Positions 28,132 through 36,745 of a stretch of DNA of 64,000 bases are shown here, piece by piece. Where the stretch lies: assembly GCA_020833005.1 (NCBI GenBank), contig JAJHRD010000002.1, positions 1 to 64,000 on the forward strand. The letters are read 5' to 3'. This DNA comes from Candidatus Methanomethylicota archaeon. GTDB taxonomy: Archaea > Thermoproteota > Methanomethylicia > Culexarchaeales > Culexarchaeaceae. Positions within the stretch are counted from its first letter, which is position 1. Each line of letters begins with the position of its first letter. The notes beneath the pieces were generated by a model. That model was given only the letters and a program-made list of their open reading frames with translations, was not told where the DNA came from and searched no databases. The translations under genes were made by a program, and so were the position numbers.

Positions 28132-29567
28132 CAGAAACCAAACCTCTCCCTCAAAATCCTCCTATGCTGAATACTCTTATCCACATGAGCTTTAACCCCC
28201 ACATCACCCCTATGCCAAAGTAACCCTTTAGGTTCAGAATTATCTTCAACATAAACTGCAAGTTTATGAGCTTTCTGAGCAGCTTCCTCTAAACACTCCC
28301 CAACAGCCACTGCAGCAACACTCCTAGAAGTCCTTGCATATATCCTACCATCAGCCCTAACCTCCACATCCCCAGGTATGAGAAGCCTATCGGAGGAAAT
28401 ATTTAAGTCGAAGAGTTCAGGTAGGTTTAAAACTATATCTCTATGAATGGAAGACTTACCACCATAAGTTGGTGGAACAACATAAACTAGAACTGTTGCC
28501 TTCAAATCGAATTCAAGCCTCTCAGGGTTACCCTCACATAGGTGGAAGTAGAATTCGAGGAGGTCATTCTTCATGGATAGGAGTGGAGGTATATCCTCAG
28601 GATCCCCAGGTCTACCAATATTCCCCTCAAAAACCTTGTGTGGATGAGCCATAGCCAAATAGTACATGCAAGGCTTCATCCCAGACTTATCAAACCCATT
28701 CTCCTCAGCCCACTTCTCCACATTCCTAATAGTTCTACGGGCTAGATCGTATCCAGCTCCAAAATCCTCTTCAAACATGAAGGGGAGCTTGAAGTTTGAA
28801 TCCATATAGCAACCCATACCACCAGTATTTGGACCTAAATCCCCATCAAAAGCCCTCTTATAATCCCTAACCTCAGGGTATCGTAGGAAACTTATGTGAT
28901 CAATATTCCCATCAAACCACAATTGACAACTGGATTCCTCAACCTCCTCCCTCCGCTCAATTATGAATGGAGAATTAAACCCTGAAACATAATTTGCTAA
29001 GAGATCTTCAATTGTTTGGAAGTGTTCCCCACCAACAGCAACCCCCTTACCAGCAGCAGGCTCATCAGGTTTAAACACCACATTACATGCACCACCAAGA
29101 CTCTCCACCCAAACCTTAACATCATGGAAAAGTTCATTCTCATTTGGGTAAGATCTAGGGTAAAACGCCTTCCACGGGGGATTATAATCTTCGGGGAAAA
29201 GCTTCCTCTGAAGAATCTTACTCCTCTCCAATGCAAAAGTGGATGTGGGGAATGTTGTGTAAAGCTTAATCCCCCTCCTCTCAATCTCATCCCTCAAACC
29301 ACCTATAATTGGCTTCTCATGTGTACATATGGCTATGTCCAAATCATCCTTAAACTTCTCAATCATATGAATATGGGATTTTATCGATAAACTTGAATCC
29401 ACAAGAACCTCTCCACCAGTAACTTCAACAACCCTCTTAACAATGGGATTATACTGCTTGGAAACAACATAAAACCTAGTGGAGTAAACTCCACTGGAAT
29501 ATATTTTGAGCAATTCAAAGATTTCCCTAGCACCATAAACTGAAATGAATACCCCAACCCTCTCCAT
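28131..29567 (-). CDS. PurD-like ATP-grasp ligase
   Basis: 478 residues with the ATP-grasp layout of phosphoribosylamine-glycine ligase: an N-terminal pre-grasp domain, FKPDEPAAGKGVAVGGE (ATP-binding lysine and Gly-rich loop), and GDLGPNTGGMGCY, a hallmark of PurD. It is longer than most PurD proteins (about 430), and the C-terminal domain with VEVRADGRIYARTSRSVAAVAVG fits. Divergence at the N-terminus (VGVFISVYGAREIFELLKIY in place of the usual VLVIGSGGREHAL) leaves open a related but distinct ligase. It would add to the purine theme of the PurN fusion at 15.6 kb. Confidence 0.72.
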   Translation of the reverse strand: MERVGVFISVYGAREIFELLKIYSSGVYSTRFYVVSKQYNPIVKRVVEVTGGEVLVDSSLSIKSHIHMIEKFKDDLDIAICTHEKPIIGGLRDEIERRGIKLYTTFPTSTFALERSKILQRKLFPEDYNPPWKAFYPRSYPNENELFHDVKVWVESLGGACNVVFKPDEPAAGKGVAVGGEHFQTIEDLLANYVSGFNSPFIIERREEVEESSCQLWFDGNIDHISFLRYPEVRDYKRAFDGDLGPNTGGMGCYMDSNFKLPFMFEEDFGAGYDLARRTIRNVEKWAEENGFDKSGMKPCMYYLAMAHPHKVFEGNIGRPGDPEDIPPLLSMKNDLLEFYFHLCEGNPERLEFDLKATVLVYVVPPTYGGKSSIHRDIVLNLPELFDLNISSDRLLIPGDVEVRADGRIYARTSRSVAAVAVGECLEEAAQKAHKLAVYVEDNSEPKGLLWHRGDVGVKAHVDKSIQHRRILRERFGF

Positions 29568-29606
29568 AAAACCACATAGATAATGTCGTATGGGCTGTAT
29601 AAAAAT

Positions 29607-30569
29607 TTATAATGATAAATCTCCCATTTGCTTGGAAACGTAACTTATTGTTCTAGCCAAACCCTCACGTAAATCCACACTACAATTAAAGTTGAATTCC
29701 CCCCTAATCCTAGAGATATCAGCATAACTAAACTTAACATCACCAGGCCTCTCAGGAGCAAAATTCAAGTCGACACGTTTATCAACCAGCTTAATCACCA
29801 TTGAAGCTAAATCGATAATCCTAGTGGGAACACCACTACCAACATTGTAAACATCAAAATTGAAATCACTATTCTCCACGAATAACATTATGGCTTTAAC
29901 AACATCATCAATGTAAATGAAATCTCTAGTCTGCATTCCATCACCATAAATTGTTAGAGGCACCCCCCTCAAAGCATTCTCAATAAATATCCTAATTACA
30001 CCAGAATAATCGCTGAGCCTTTGACCGGGACCATAGGCATTGAAAAGCCTAAGGGAAACAGACTTAACCCCATAAAGTCTACGATAAACCCCAACAAGCA
30101 ACTCACCCTCAACCTTACTGGCAGCATAAATGGACTTTGGATTCAATGGGTGAAGCTCATTAACAGGTAGAGTTACTGGATCACCGTAAACTGCAGCTGA
30201 AGACATAAATATAAACTTCCCAGCATTAACCCTCCTCGCAAGTTCAAGGGCATTCAAAGTTCCACCAACATTAACCTCATGATACCTATATGGAAACAGA
30301 TTGGATTCCTCAACACTTATTAAAGCAGCTAAATGAATTATGACATCAAACCTATAATCAGAAAGACTTGATACAAAAGATGGGGAGGATACATCAAGCT
30401 TGAAAATCCTCAAACCGGAATCAATATAAGGCTTCAAAAACTCAACACTCCCACGGGAGAAGTCATCAACAACATAGACTTCAAAGCCATCCTTAAAAAG
30501 CCTACCAACAACATTAGATCCAATGAAACCAGCACCACCAGTAACCAAAACCCTCAACAAAAACACCAA
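29607..30569 (-). CDS. NAD-dependent sugar-nucleotide epimerase (GalE-like)
   Basis: About 316-320 residues, an extended short-chain dehydrogenase/reductase. The NAD motif is VTGGAGFIGSNVV; the catalytic set is SSAAVYGDP (Ser) and YAASKVEGE (Tyr-x-x-x-Lys); RLFNAYGPGQ and DFIYIDDVVKA follow. It probably interconverts UDP-glucose/UDP-galactose or their N-acetyl forms. The start is likely the TTG at 30557, giving LRVLVTGG at the N-terminus; the frame opens at 30569. It lies at the left edge of the glycan gene group. Confidence 0.88.
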   Translation of the reverse strand: MVFLLRVLVTGGAGFIGSNVVGRLFKDGFEVYVVDDFSRGSVEFLKPYIDSGLRIFKLDVSSPSFVSSLSDYRFDVIIHLAALISVEESNLFPYRYHEVNVGGTLNALELARRVNAGKFIFMSSAAVYGDPVTLPVNELHPLNPKSIYAASKVEGELLVGVYRRLYGVKSVSLRLFNAYGPGQRLSDYSGVIRIFIENALRGVPLTIYGDGMQTRDFIYIDDVVKAIMLFVENSDFNFDVYNVGSGVPTRIIDLASMVIKLVDKRVDLNFAPERPGDVKFSYADISRIRGEFNFNCSVDLREGLARTISYVSKQMGDLSL

Positions 30570-30702
30570 ATAACATAATGTGAAACTTTAAAATTTAAAA
30601 TAAATTCATAAACCCAAACCCCCAAAAAGCCTGTAAAAATGGGAAACGTTAAATATTAATTTTGAATAATATTTTAAGGATAATTTAAGAGATGATGATA
30701 AC

Positions 30703-30993
30703 ATGAGTAAAGATCAAATCATAGGAGTAATACTCCTAATAGCAAGCATAATAGGAATAATAGTCTACGGATACCTAATCTACATGTACCCACTAATAAT
30801 AATGCAGATAACACTATTCATAGCAGTGGCAGCAGTGGGGCTAATAGTAGCATGGATAGGATACACGTTAGCCACAACACCACCACCAAAACCCATAGAA
30901 GAAATAGAGAAAGAAATAGAAAAGGAAATGAAAGAGATAGAGAAGGGGGAAGGCGGAGAGAAGAAGGAAGGGGAAGGGGAGAAAAAGGAATAA
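30703..30993 (+). CDS. Small two-helix membrane protein with charged tail
   Basis: 96 residues. Two hydrophobic helices (about 5-27 and 33-56) are followed by TPPPKPIEEIEKEIEKEMKE and a low-complexity tail of Glu, Lys and Gly. The tail would be cytoplasmic by charge and may form a short coiled coil. It stands alone between the divergent GalE-like gene and the degenerate epimerase. I recognise no family. The start at 30703 is supported by the ATG after an A/T-rich region with a TTTTAAGGA-like element about 35 bases upstream. Confidence 0.6.
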   Translation: MSKDQIIGVILLIASIIGIIVYGYLIYMYPLIIMQITLFIAVAAVGLIVAWIGYTLATTPPPKPIEEIEKEIEKEMKEIEKGEGGEKKEGEGEKKE

Positions 30994-31150
30994 ACAATTT
31001 TAAACACCCCAAATCATTTTAGATTTAAACATTAAATGTTTAGATGAACAAGTACATCTCCATGCTATAAGCCCATATAGACTTTAAATCAAAAATGAAT
31101 AAAAAGCCCTATAAAACAATCCTCATAAAATGATTTGATGGGATTATAAA

Positions 31151-31990
31151 GTGAAATCCACATTGATAATCGGTGGAGACCCACTATCAGACAAAGTGAT
31201 TGAAAGACTAAACAGAAGATATCAAACACCATACTATTGGAACATATATGGCGCCAGCAAAATAAACTCAGAAGAATACGAAGCAGAGATGATTAATGGT
31301 GAAAATGCAAAGATTTGCGAAGACTATATATCAAGATCCCCTGAAATAATATTCACAATACCACTGAAAATATTCAATGAGAAGAGGGGGGAAACTCTGG
31401 AAACTCTAAATAGAGTTATGGAGTCAATTGGAGGGGGCATGGTAAACTTTACAATAGCAGTATATCAACACACACCCAAATCCGGAGAGGAAATAGAGAG
31501 ATTAAGCAACATACTAAAAGATTGCAAAACTAAAATGTGGAAGATAATTTATTTTGGGGAAGTTTATGGAGAAAGAGTTAACGTTGGAGTAGTTTTCGAA
31601 GTACTGGAGAAGTTAAAGGAGGATTGCATGAACATAAAAATCCCATTACACCCAGAGGAGAAGAGGAATTACATATATGTGGATGATGCTGCAAGGGCTG
31701 TGCTGAGTAGAAATATAGGTGTAGGGGGAGGAGCAATATACTTAGTGAAGGATGTAACCATAAACAACAAAACCCTCCTAAAGAGGATAACCGAACTGAT
31801 AGGGGTAAATGGACTATGCAAAATAAACTTCGATGAGAAAGCTGAGAAGGCAGACCCACCAAACCTACCACAACCAAAGGAATTCAAAACCAAAATCAAC
31901 ATAATAGATGGATTGAATAGAACCATAGGCTGGTTTGAGGGGGAATATGGCCCGATACAAGTATTGAAAAACAATAATTGTAAATTCTAA
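31151..31990 (+). CDS. Degenerate SDR-epimerase-like protein
   Basis: 279 residues, GTG start. The second half looks like the C-terminal part of an extended SDR epimerase: YFGEVYGERVNVGVVFEV, then KRNYIYVDDAARAVLSRN and GGAIYLVKDVTI. The usual Gly-x-x-Gly-x-x-Gly nucleotide motif is reduced to LIIGGDPLSDKVI, and no Tyr-x-x-x-Lys pair is visible where it should be. It therefore probably lost catalysis, though it may still bind a sugar nucleotide. It is convergent with, and overlaps by four bases, the membrane gene ending at 31987. Confidence 0.55.
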   Translation: MKSTLIIGGDPLSDKVIERLNRRYQTPYYWNIYGASKINSEEYEAEMINGENAKICEDYISRSPEIIFTIPLKIFNEKRGETLETLNRVMESIGGGMVNFTIAVYQHTPKSGEEIERLSNILKDCKTKMWKIIYFGEVYGERVNVGVVFEVLEKLKEDCMNIKIPLHPEEKRNYIYVDDAARAVLSRNIGVGGGAIYLVKDVTINNKTLLKRITELIGVNGLCKINFDEKAEKADPPNLPQPKEFKTKINIIDGLNRTIGWFEGEYGPIQVLKNNNCKF

Positions 31991-32475
31991 ACGCCAGACC
32001 CTTTGGCACTAGCCCAATCAAAAACACATTTTAAAATGGATAGAAAACCTGCCACAATCACCAAGTACACCACAATGGTATAATCAAGGGAAACCATTAT
32101 GCTGGGTTGAGATATGAAGGGGAATTTCAATGTAAGCTTACCCATACCCCCAATATTACCAAGCGTAACCAGGTACAATGAGAAGTAAATGGATAAAAAT
32201 GCTCTAAACAGTGAAACAACCAAACTCCCACGAGAACCAGGATTCAAAATGCCACCCACAAAGGAAAGTAAGGATATTACAATGCCCATTGCAGCAAGAC
32301 CATAAAAGAAGCTGTACAATCCAAGATTTTCATTTAAATACGATAAAACTTCTTGAGGCAGATTCATAAGGGATAATGCATATATCATCCCAATTGGGAT
32401 TAAAACCCTAACTATAATTGATGGAATCGTACGTATGAATGCACTTAAAATTTTACCCAACTCACCCACCACCAA
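31987..32475 (-). CDS. Polytopic membrane protein, unknown
   Basis: 162 residues with about four hydrophobic segments (roughly 18-37, 53-75, 84-105 and 129-150), short loops and no recognised motif. It overlaps the upstream single-helix protein gene by 14 bases, and the flippase gene lies just upstream of that, so the three probably form one transcript. A role in surface-glycan export is possible from context only. Confidence 0.6.
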   Translation of the reverse strand: MVVGELGKILSAFIRTIPSIIVRVLIPIGMIYALSLMNLPQEVLSYLNENLGLYSFFYGLAAMGIVISLLSFVGGILNPGSRGSLVVSLFRAFLSIYFSLYLVTLGNIGGMGKLTLKFPFISQPSIMVSLDYTIVVYLVIVAGFLSILKCVFDWASAKGSGV

Positions 32476-32944
32476 TCCTCACATTACCAATATCAACCCT
32501 CAAACCAAACAAGTTAGAGATAACTCTAAATTCTAAACCCATATTCATATATGGAGGGTTCACATCAAAACCATACTTCATAACATCAGATTCAGTAAGA
32601 GTGAATTTCAAACTCAATGTCTTTAGGCTGTGGGGTGGAATAGTTGTGGAGTTGGAAGCGGATCTGACGACAACCCCACTGGCAGTACATATTGATGCAT
32701 CAAACTTCACATTCATATCCACAAACCCATTATTAACAGCATTCAATCTAATAATCATAAAATACTCCCTAGACACATCATTAAAGCCTAAATCGATCTT
32801 AATGGATTCATTGGGATTGGACATAATGCCCATTAAACCTGTGGATATTGTATATAAGGATAGGGAGAATAAGACTAATATACACAGGTCTATTGCTAAA
32901 ATAGATGCCCGCAACCCAAAAGACACATACTTATACTTACCCAA
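32462..32944 (-). CDS. Single-pass membrane protein with extracellular beta domain
   Basis: 160 residues: a membrane helix at about residues 12-35, then an extracytoplasmic beta-rich domain. The pattern IKIDLGFNDVSREYFMIIRLNAVNNGFVDMNVKFDASI, followed by STTIPPHSLKTLSLKFTLTES, resembles the LEA14-like/WHy fold (a strand, a polar residue before the N-n-G turn, and a paired strand). That likeness is weak. It sits between the flippase gene (38 bases upstream) and a polytopic partner gene with which it overlaps. Confidence 0.55.
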   Translation of the reverse strand: MGKYKYVSFGLRASILAIDLCILVLFSLSLYTISTGLMGIMSNPNESIKIDLGFNDVSREYFMIIRLNAVNNGFVDMNVKFDASICTASGVVVRSASNSTTIPPHSLKTLSLKFTLTESDVMKYGFDVNPPYMNMGLEFRVISNLFGLRVDIGNVRIGGG

Positions 32945-32982
32945 GGATTCCCACTACCAGCAAACAAGACTAATTTGGGGTG

Positions 32983-34542
32983 CTAAAATATAAATTTACC
33001 TTTTAAAATCCTACCCCTAAACCATGATATGGAATGTTGAATCAACCTCCTAAACTCCACGTCAAAAGCCATCAAAGTAATACCATAAACCATTGCCCCA
33101 AGAGCTACACCAAAAAGAGAATACTTGAATACCTCAACAAACTCCCTTGAAACAACAGTGCCAAAACCACTCAAATAGAGCATGGAAAACATGATGGCTG
33201 AGGAAAACATATACTTTGAAACGTTAACCCATGGAAACCTAACGCCCATAATACGTTTAGAATCCAAATAGAACTTTAAACATAGAATCAAATTAATTAT
33301 TAAACCCAGCAGAATCCATATAGAGACAAGCATTGATGGATCATATATAAATGGTGATACAGCATTGAAAACCAAGTATAGGCAAATTATGTAAAGAACA
33401 TTTAATGTGAGGGATATGGAGGGATACGTAAACAATTTGCTGGCTAGGTAACCCCTCAAATCAACATTATCCATAACGTCAACGCGCTCAAAACCTATTA
33501 TGGCACTTGATAGAACACCTGCAACCAGTGATGGGAGAACGCTTATGGCTCCAAGATACAAAGCCTGATAGGAAACTGCATACTCAGCTCTAAGCAAGGA
33601 GAGGAAGGTTTCAGACATGGCTAAAACCCCAAACACCATTGGAAATGCAAACATCAAAACATACTTCAAAGCAGACTCCACATCCTCCCTAGAACCCCCA
33701 CTCAAAATCTTTGGGTATAAAGCTGATGACAGCATACCAGCATAGGATATAACTGAAGATATCGTGCTAACAGCCTTAAGATGGGCTAAAACCCTAAATG
33801 GGATTGAGGGATCTGGGAATCGTATGAGGAATGTTATGATGGGAGTTTCCAAGCTTCTAACGTAACCGGGTATGATGCTGTATGCTGGGAGCCATGAAAG
33901 CTTAACCCATTTAAAAGCCAAACTGGAATTAAAGCCTCCACTAAAACTCCCCCTAAACATGATGAATATGAAGGAAGAGTAAAAGTATTTTGCAATAACA
34001 TATGAGAGTAATGCACCTACAAGTCCAAGCCTATAATAATTTACGAGTATAAAACCTGAGGAAAGCTTAACAACCTCCAACAATATTCCTCCATAACCGG
34101 TAAATTCAGGAGCAAGGGCGGTGGCAATGGCATCCAAATTGGATGCAAAATACTCTGCTGGTATCTGCAATAATAGAACCATTATGACAGCTTGCAAGTA
34201 GCTTAAGCTTATATTAGAGTATAATATGTATTGTGAAGCCACCATGAAAACCAGCATTGAAGTCAATGTTAAAATTGAAGTTAAAATTAAACTCGTCTTA
34301 CCAACCCTAAACCCCCTACTCGCATACCTAACAACCCAATAATTCACAAAGGTGGAGGGGATGACAAAGTATTGAAGCCAAACACCAAAGAAGCTCCATA
34401 AACCAAACTCCTCTTCACTAAGCCTCCTAGAAACCATCGTAACAAAAATAAGTCCAGTTAATGTGCTAAAAAGTTTCGAGACAAAATTAACAGCCCCAGC
34501 ATACCTAACCCTAATACCCCTAGACCCAGTCATTACAACCAT
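32983..34542 (-). CDS. Wzx-like polysaccharide flippase (MOP superfamily)
   Basis: 519 residues with about fourteen membrane segments. The N-terminus GAVNFVSKLFSTLTGLIFVTMVSRRLSEEEFGLW has the G-x-x...F-G layout of polysaccharide biosynthesis exporters. Later regions such as FPMVFGVLAMSETFLSLL are the second-half equivalents. These proteins flip lipid-linked oligosaccharides outward across the membrane. It is divergent from the AglH-like GlcNAc-1-P transferase across 66 bases, which fits a glycan assembly and export locus. Confidence 0.8.
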   Translation of the reverse strand: MVVMTGSRGIRVRYAGAVNFVSKLFSTLTGLIFVTMVSRRLSEEEFGLWSFFGVWLQYFVIPSTFVNYWVVRYASRGFRVGKTSLILTSILTLTSMLVFMVASQYILYSNISLSYLQAVIMVLLLQIPAEYFASNLDAIATALAPEFTGYGGILLEVVKLSSGFILVNYYRLGLVGALLSYVIAKYFYSSFIFIMFRGSFSGGFNSSLAFKWVKLSWLPAYSIIPGYVRSLETPIITFLIRFPDPSIPFRVLAHLKAVSTISSVISYAGMLSSALYPKILSGGSREDVESALKYVLMFAFPMVFGVLAMSETFLSLLRAEYAVSYQALYLGAISVLPSLVAGVLSSAIIGFERVDVMDNVDLRGYLASKLFTYPSISLTLNVLYIICLYLVFNAVSPFIYDPSMLVSIWILLGLIINLILCLKFYLDSKRIMGVRFPWVNVSKYMFSSAIMFSMLYLSGFGTVVSREFVEVFKYSLFGVALGAMVYGITLMAFDVEFRRLIQHSISWFRGRILKGKFIF

Positions 34543-34608
34543 TAAAACTATAAGGGCAATAATACATTTTAAGATTTACATGCGCAGATATATTAGAGGT
34601 AACTGGCA

Positions 34609-35598
34609 ATGATACCAATAGCCCTAATAGCCTCATTCACAATAACATTAGCGGTAACCCCACTAATAATGAAGCTTATGCGCAAATTAGGCATCATCGG
34701 AATAGACGTCCACAAGCCCAGTAAACCAGAAATACCTGAAATGTGTGGGTTGAGCATGCTAATAGGGTTGGTGGCATCATCAATAATACTCTTAAGCATA
34801 CAATTCAACCCAAAGATATTGGCATTCACATTAACATCGACACTAGCAGCAATTATAGGGATGATAGATGACATATTAACCCTTAAGGCTAAGGTTAAAA
34901 CTGCACTAACAATAACATGCTTCACACCAATAGCCATAATGTCTATGCTATACCCAAACTACATAGTTCTCGGAAGACCTAGAGCCCCATTAATAGGGGG
35001 GTTCAGACTCACCATAGTTTACTGGATACTACTACCATTCGCAATAGCTGTGCCAGCCAACGCCATAAACATGATGGACACATATAATGGTGTAATGTCA
35101 GGGGGATGCGCCATGATGTCAGCATCCCTACTAACATCATCAATAATACTTGGACAATGGGATGAAGCTGCAATGTCCGCAATAATATTAGGGGTTTCAT
35201 CAGCATTCTACTACTACAACAAGTATCCTGCAAAAGCTTTTGCAGGGGATACTGGAAGCTTAATGCTTGGAGCAGCCATTGGAAGTATAGCTGTTCTTGG
35301 TAGAATGGAGATTGTTGGGATAACTGTCCTAATGCCATTCATAATGAATGCATTCCACTCACTGAGTAGTATTGGAGGATTATTGGAGAGGAGGGAGATA
35401 GCTGAGAGACCCGTTAAAGTTGTGGGTGAATATATAGAGGCAAACCCTAACCCAAAAGCTCCAAAAACACTGGCAAACCTAATGCTCAGAAAGGGGAGGG
35501 CCACTGAACTGGAGCTAATAAAATCTTATCACGCCCTATGCGCAATATCCTCAATAATGGGAGTAATAACGGCAATACTAATGCTGGTGAGAATATGA
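34609..35598 (+). CDS. AglH-like UDP-GlcNAc:polyprenyl-P GlcNAc-1-P transferase
   Basis: 329 residues with about ten membrane helices. Catalytic landmarks of the MraY/WecA/GPT family are present: GIIGIDVHKPSKPEIPEMCG near the N-terminus, GMIDDILTLKAKVKT (Asp-Asp pair), NAINMMDTYNGVMSG (Asn-Asp motif) and FAGDTGSLMLG. It starts N-glycan or surface-glycan assembly on a dolichyl or undecaprenyl phosphate carrier. It is 66 bases from the divergent flippase and overlaps the next small membrane gene by four bases (ATGA). Confidence 0.88.
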   Translation: MIPIALIASFTITLAVTPLIMKLMRKLGIIGIDVHKPSKPEIPEMCGLSMLIGLVASSIILLSIQFNPKILAFTLTSTLAAIIGMIDDILTLKAKVKTALTITCFTPIAIMSMLYPNYIVLGRPRAPLIGGFRLTIVYWILLPFAIAVPANAINMMDTYNGVMSGGCAMMSASLLTSSIILGQWDEAAMSAIILGVSSAFYYYNKYPAKAFAGDTGSLMLGAAIGSIAVLGRMEIVGITVLMPFIMNAFHSLSSIGGLLERREIAERPVKVVGEYIEANPNPKAPKTLANLMLRKGRATELELIKSYHALCAISSIMGVITAILMLVRI

Positions 35599-35843
35599 AG
35601 ACTTTGAATAGAATATGGGATTTAGCATTAATAATGGTGGCAGTATGGGTGATGATGATAGCATTAATAGTTATGATAGATAAGATGGTAGTTCCATTGA
35701 AGATATTGGTGGATGGAGGAGCTGCCCAAACAATCCTTGAAGCTTTAATAAAGCTTATGATATCCGCATTCATGGCAATGTCTTGGCTTCTAATATGGGT
35801 GAAAATGATTCAAAAGTACATTGAAAGGTATAATAGGATTTAA
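35595..35843 (+). CDS. Small membrane protein after AglH-like gene
   Basis: 82 residues, two hydrophobic segments (about 8-31 and 49-70), beginning MKTLNRIWDLALIMV. Its ATG overlaps the TGA of the preceding transferase gene, which indicates translational coupling. No family is recognised. It may be an accessory subunit of the GlcNAc-1-P transferase, which is context-based inference. The last four bases overlap the convergent TrmB gene. Confidence 0.6.
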   Translation: MKTLNRIWDLALIMVAVWVMMIALIVMIDKMVVPLKILVDGGAAQTILEALIKLMISAFMAMSWLLIWVKMIQKYIERYNRI

Positions 35844-36661
35844 GAAGTGGAAGCTGAAGACCACCTATACTCAAATGCATCGAGAAATATTGATATCAAC
35901 CCCCTATTCTCAGTGTAATGAGGCCTGTAAACTATTGGACTCCAATACCTCCTCTCCTCCCTTGGAACCCATATGAGGAATATAAGCTTACAGCGATCAA
36001 CAATAGTCCCCCTAACTGGATACCAATCCTCAGAGGCAATCCTAACATCAACACCCATCCTCTTAAGACGATTAAATATCTCCCTAGACTCTGGATTCAG
36101 AATCCTCATCAAAACCCTAACTTTAACCCCCCTACTAAGGGCATCATGAATCTCCTTCTCAATCTTATTGAACCATGTGAATAGCTGTGAGAATATTATT
36201 ATCTCCTGCTTAGCTGAAGATATCATCTCCCTAGTCTTATCCTCCATTTCATGTAAATCTGGTATAGGCTCAAGTAGGGAGCTTGGATCAATCTTCAACC
36301 TACTACTATAATAATGCTCCTCCAAAATTGGCTGTAGAGAATCGAAAATCCTCTCTAAACTGGATATCTCATTATCAAGACTCCTCCTCAAGTATGATAC
36401 GTAATTCTTGAATGCAGATTTAGGATCTAAAGCCTCAAACCTCCTAGGCCTACCTGAAATGATCTTCACAAACCCCTTATCCTCCAAAGCCTCCAAAACA
36501 TCATAAACTCTTGGTAGTGGAACATTGGATAAGCTACTAATCTCTTCAGCGGTAAGCTCAGCCCTATCAAGTAAAGCTAAATAAACTCTAGCCTCATACT
36601 CAGTTAAGCCTAAGGATTTAAGCTTCAAGATAATATCATAAAAATCGGAGCTCTGCATCAA
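35840..36661 (-). CDS. TrmB-family transcriptional regulator
   Basis: About 272 residues, starting at ATG 36658 (a TTG lies just before). The N-terminal winged helix is typical of TrmB: LGLTEYEARVYLALLDRAELTAEEIS, then VPLPRVYDVLEALEDKGFVK. The C-terminal part (about 130-270) with REMISSAKQEIIIFSQ and HDALSRGVKVRVLMRI is a phospholipase-D-like effector domain, as in TrmB proteins that sense sugars. It is divergent from the DUF354-Gfo-GlmU-like operon, and an inverted repeat over its start (36655-36678) is a candidate operator for both. Confidence 0.85.
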   Translation of the reverse strand: MMQSSDFYDIILKLKSLGLTEYEARVYLALLDRAELTAEEISSLSNVPLPRVYDVLEALEDKGFVKIISGRPRRFEALDPKSAFKNYVSYLRRSLDNEISSLERIFDSLQPILEEHYYSSRLKIDPSSLLEPIPDLHEMEDKTREMISSAKQEIIIFSQLFTWFNKIEKEIHDALSRGVKVRVLMRILNPESREIFNRLKRMGVDVRIASEDWYPVRGTIVDRCKLIFLIWVPREERRYWSPIVYRPHYTENRGLISIFLDAFEYRWSSASTS

Positions 36662-36678
36662 TACTCATTATTTGATGC
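36655..36678. promoter_or_regulatory. Inverted repeat at TrmB start (candidate operator)
   Basis: GCATCAA (36655-36661) and TTGATGC (36672-36678) are perfect inverted 7-mers separated by ten bases, overlapping the regulator's start codon. A TATA-like AAAATATATATG follows toward the divergent DUF354 operon. The geometry suits autoregulation and control of the divergent operon. Confidence 0.42.
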
Positions 36679-36745
36679 AAAAATATATATGTAGAGTTTT
36701 TCACTAGAAGAGTGTAAAAAAGAGTTAAAATGAAGGTAGATATCA

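Noticed and set aside
30780-31012. Long Ser/Phe- or Leu/Pro-rich minus-strand frames opposite the small membrane protein
   Set aside because: They are mirror images of the Glu/Lys-rich tail and the hydrophobic helices coded on the plus strand.
31007-31046. AAACATTAAATGTTT hairpin as a terminator
   Set aside because: The stem is only six A/T-rich pairs with no U-tract after it; archaeal terminators do not need such stems, so I do not call it.
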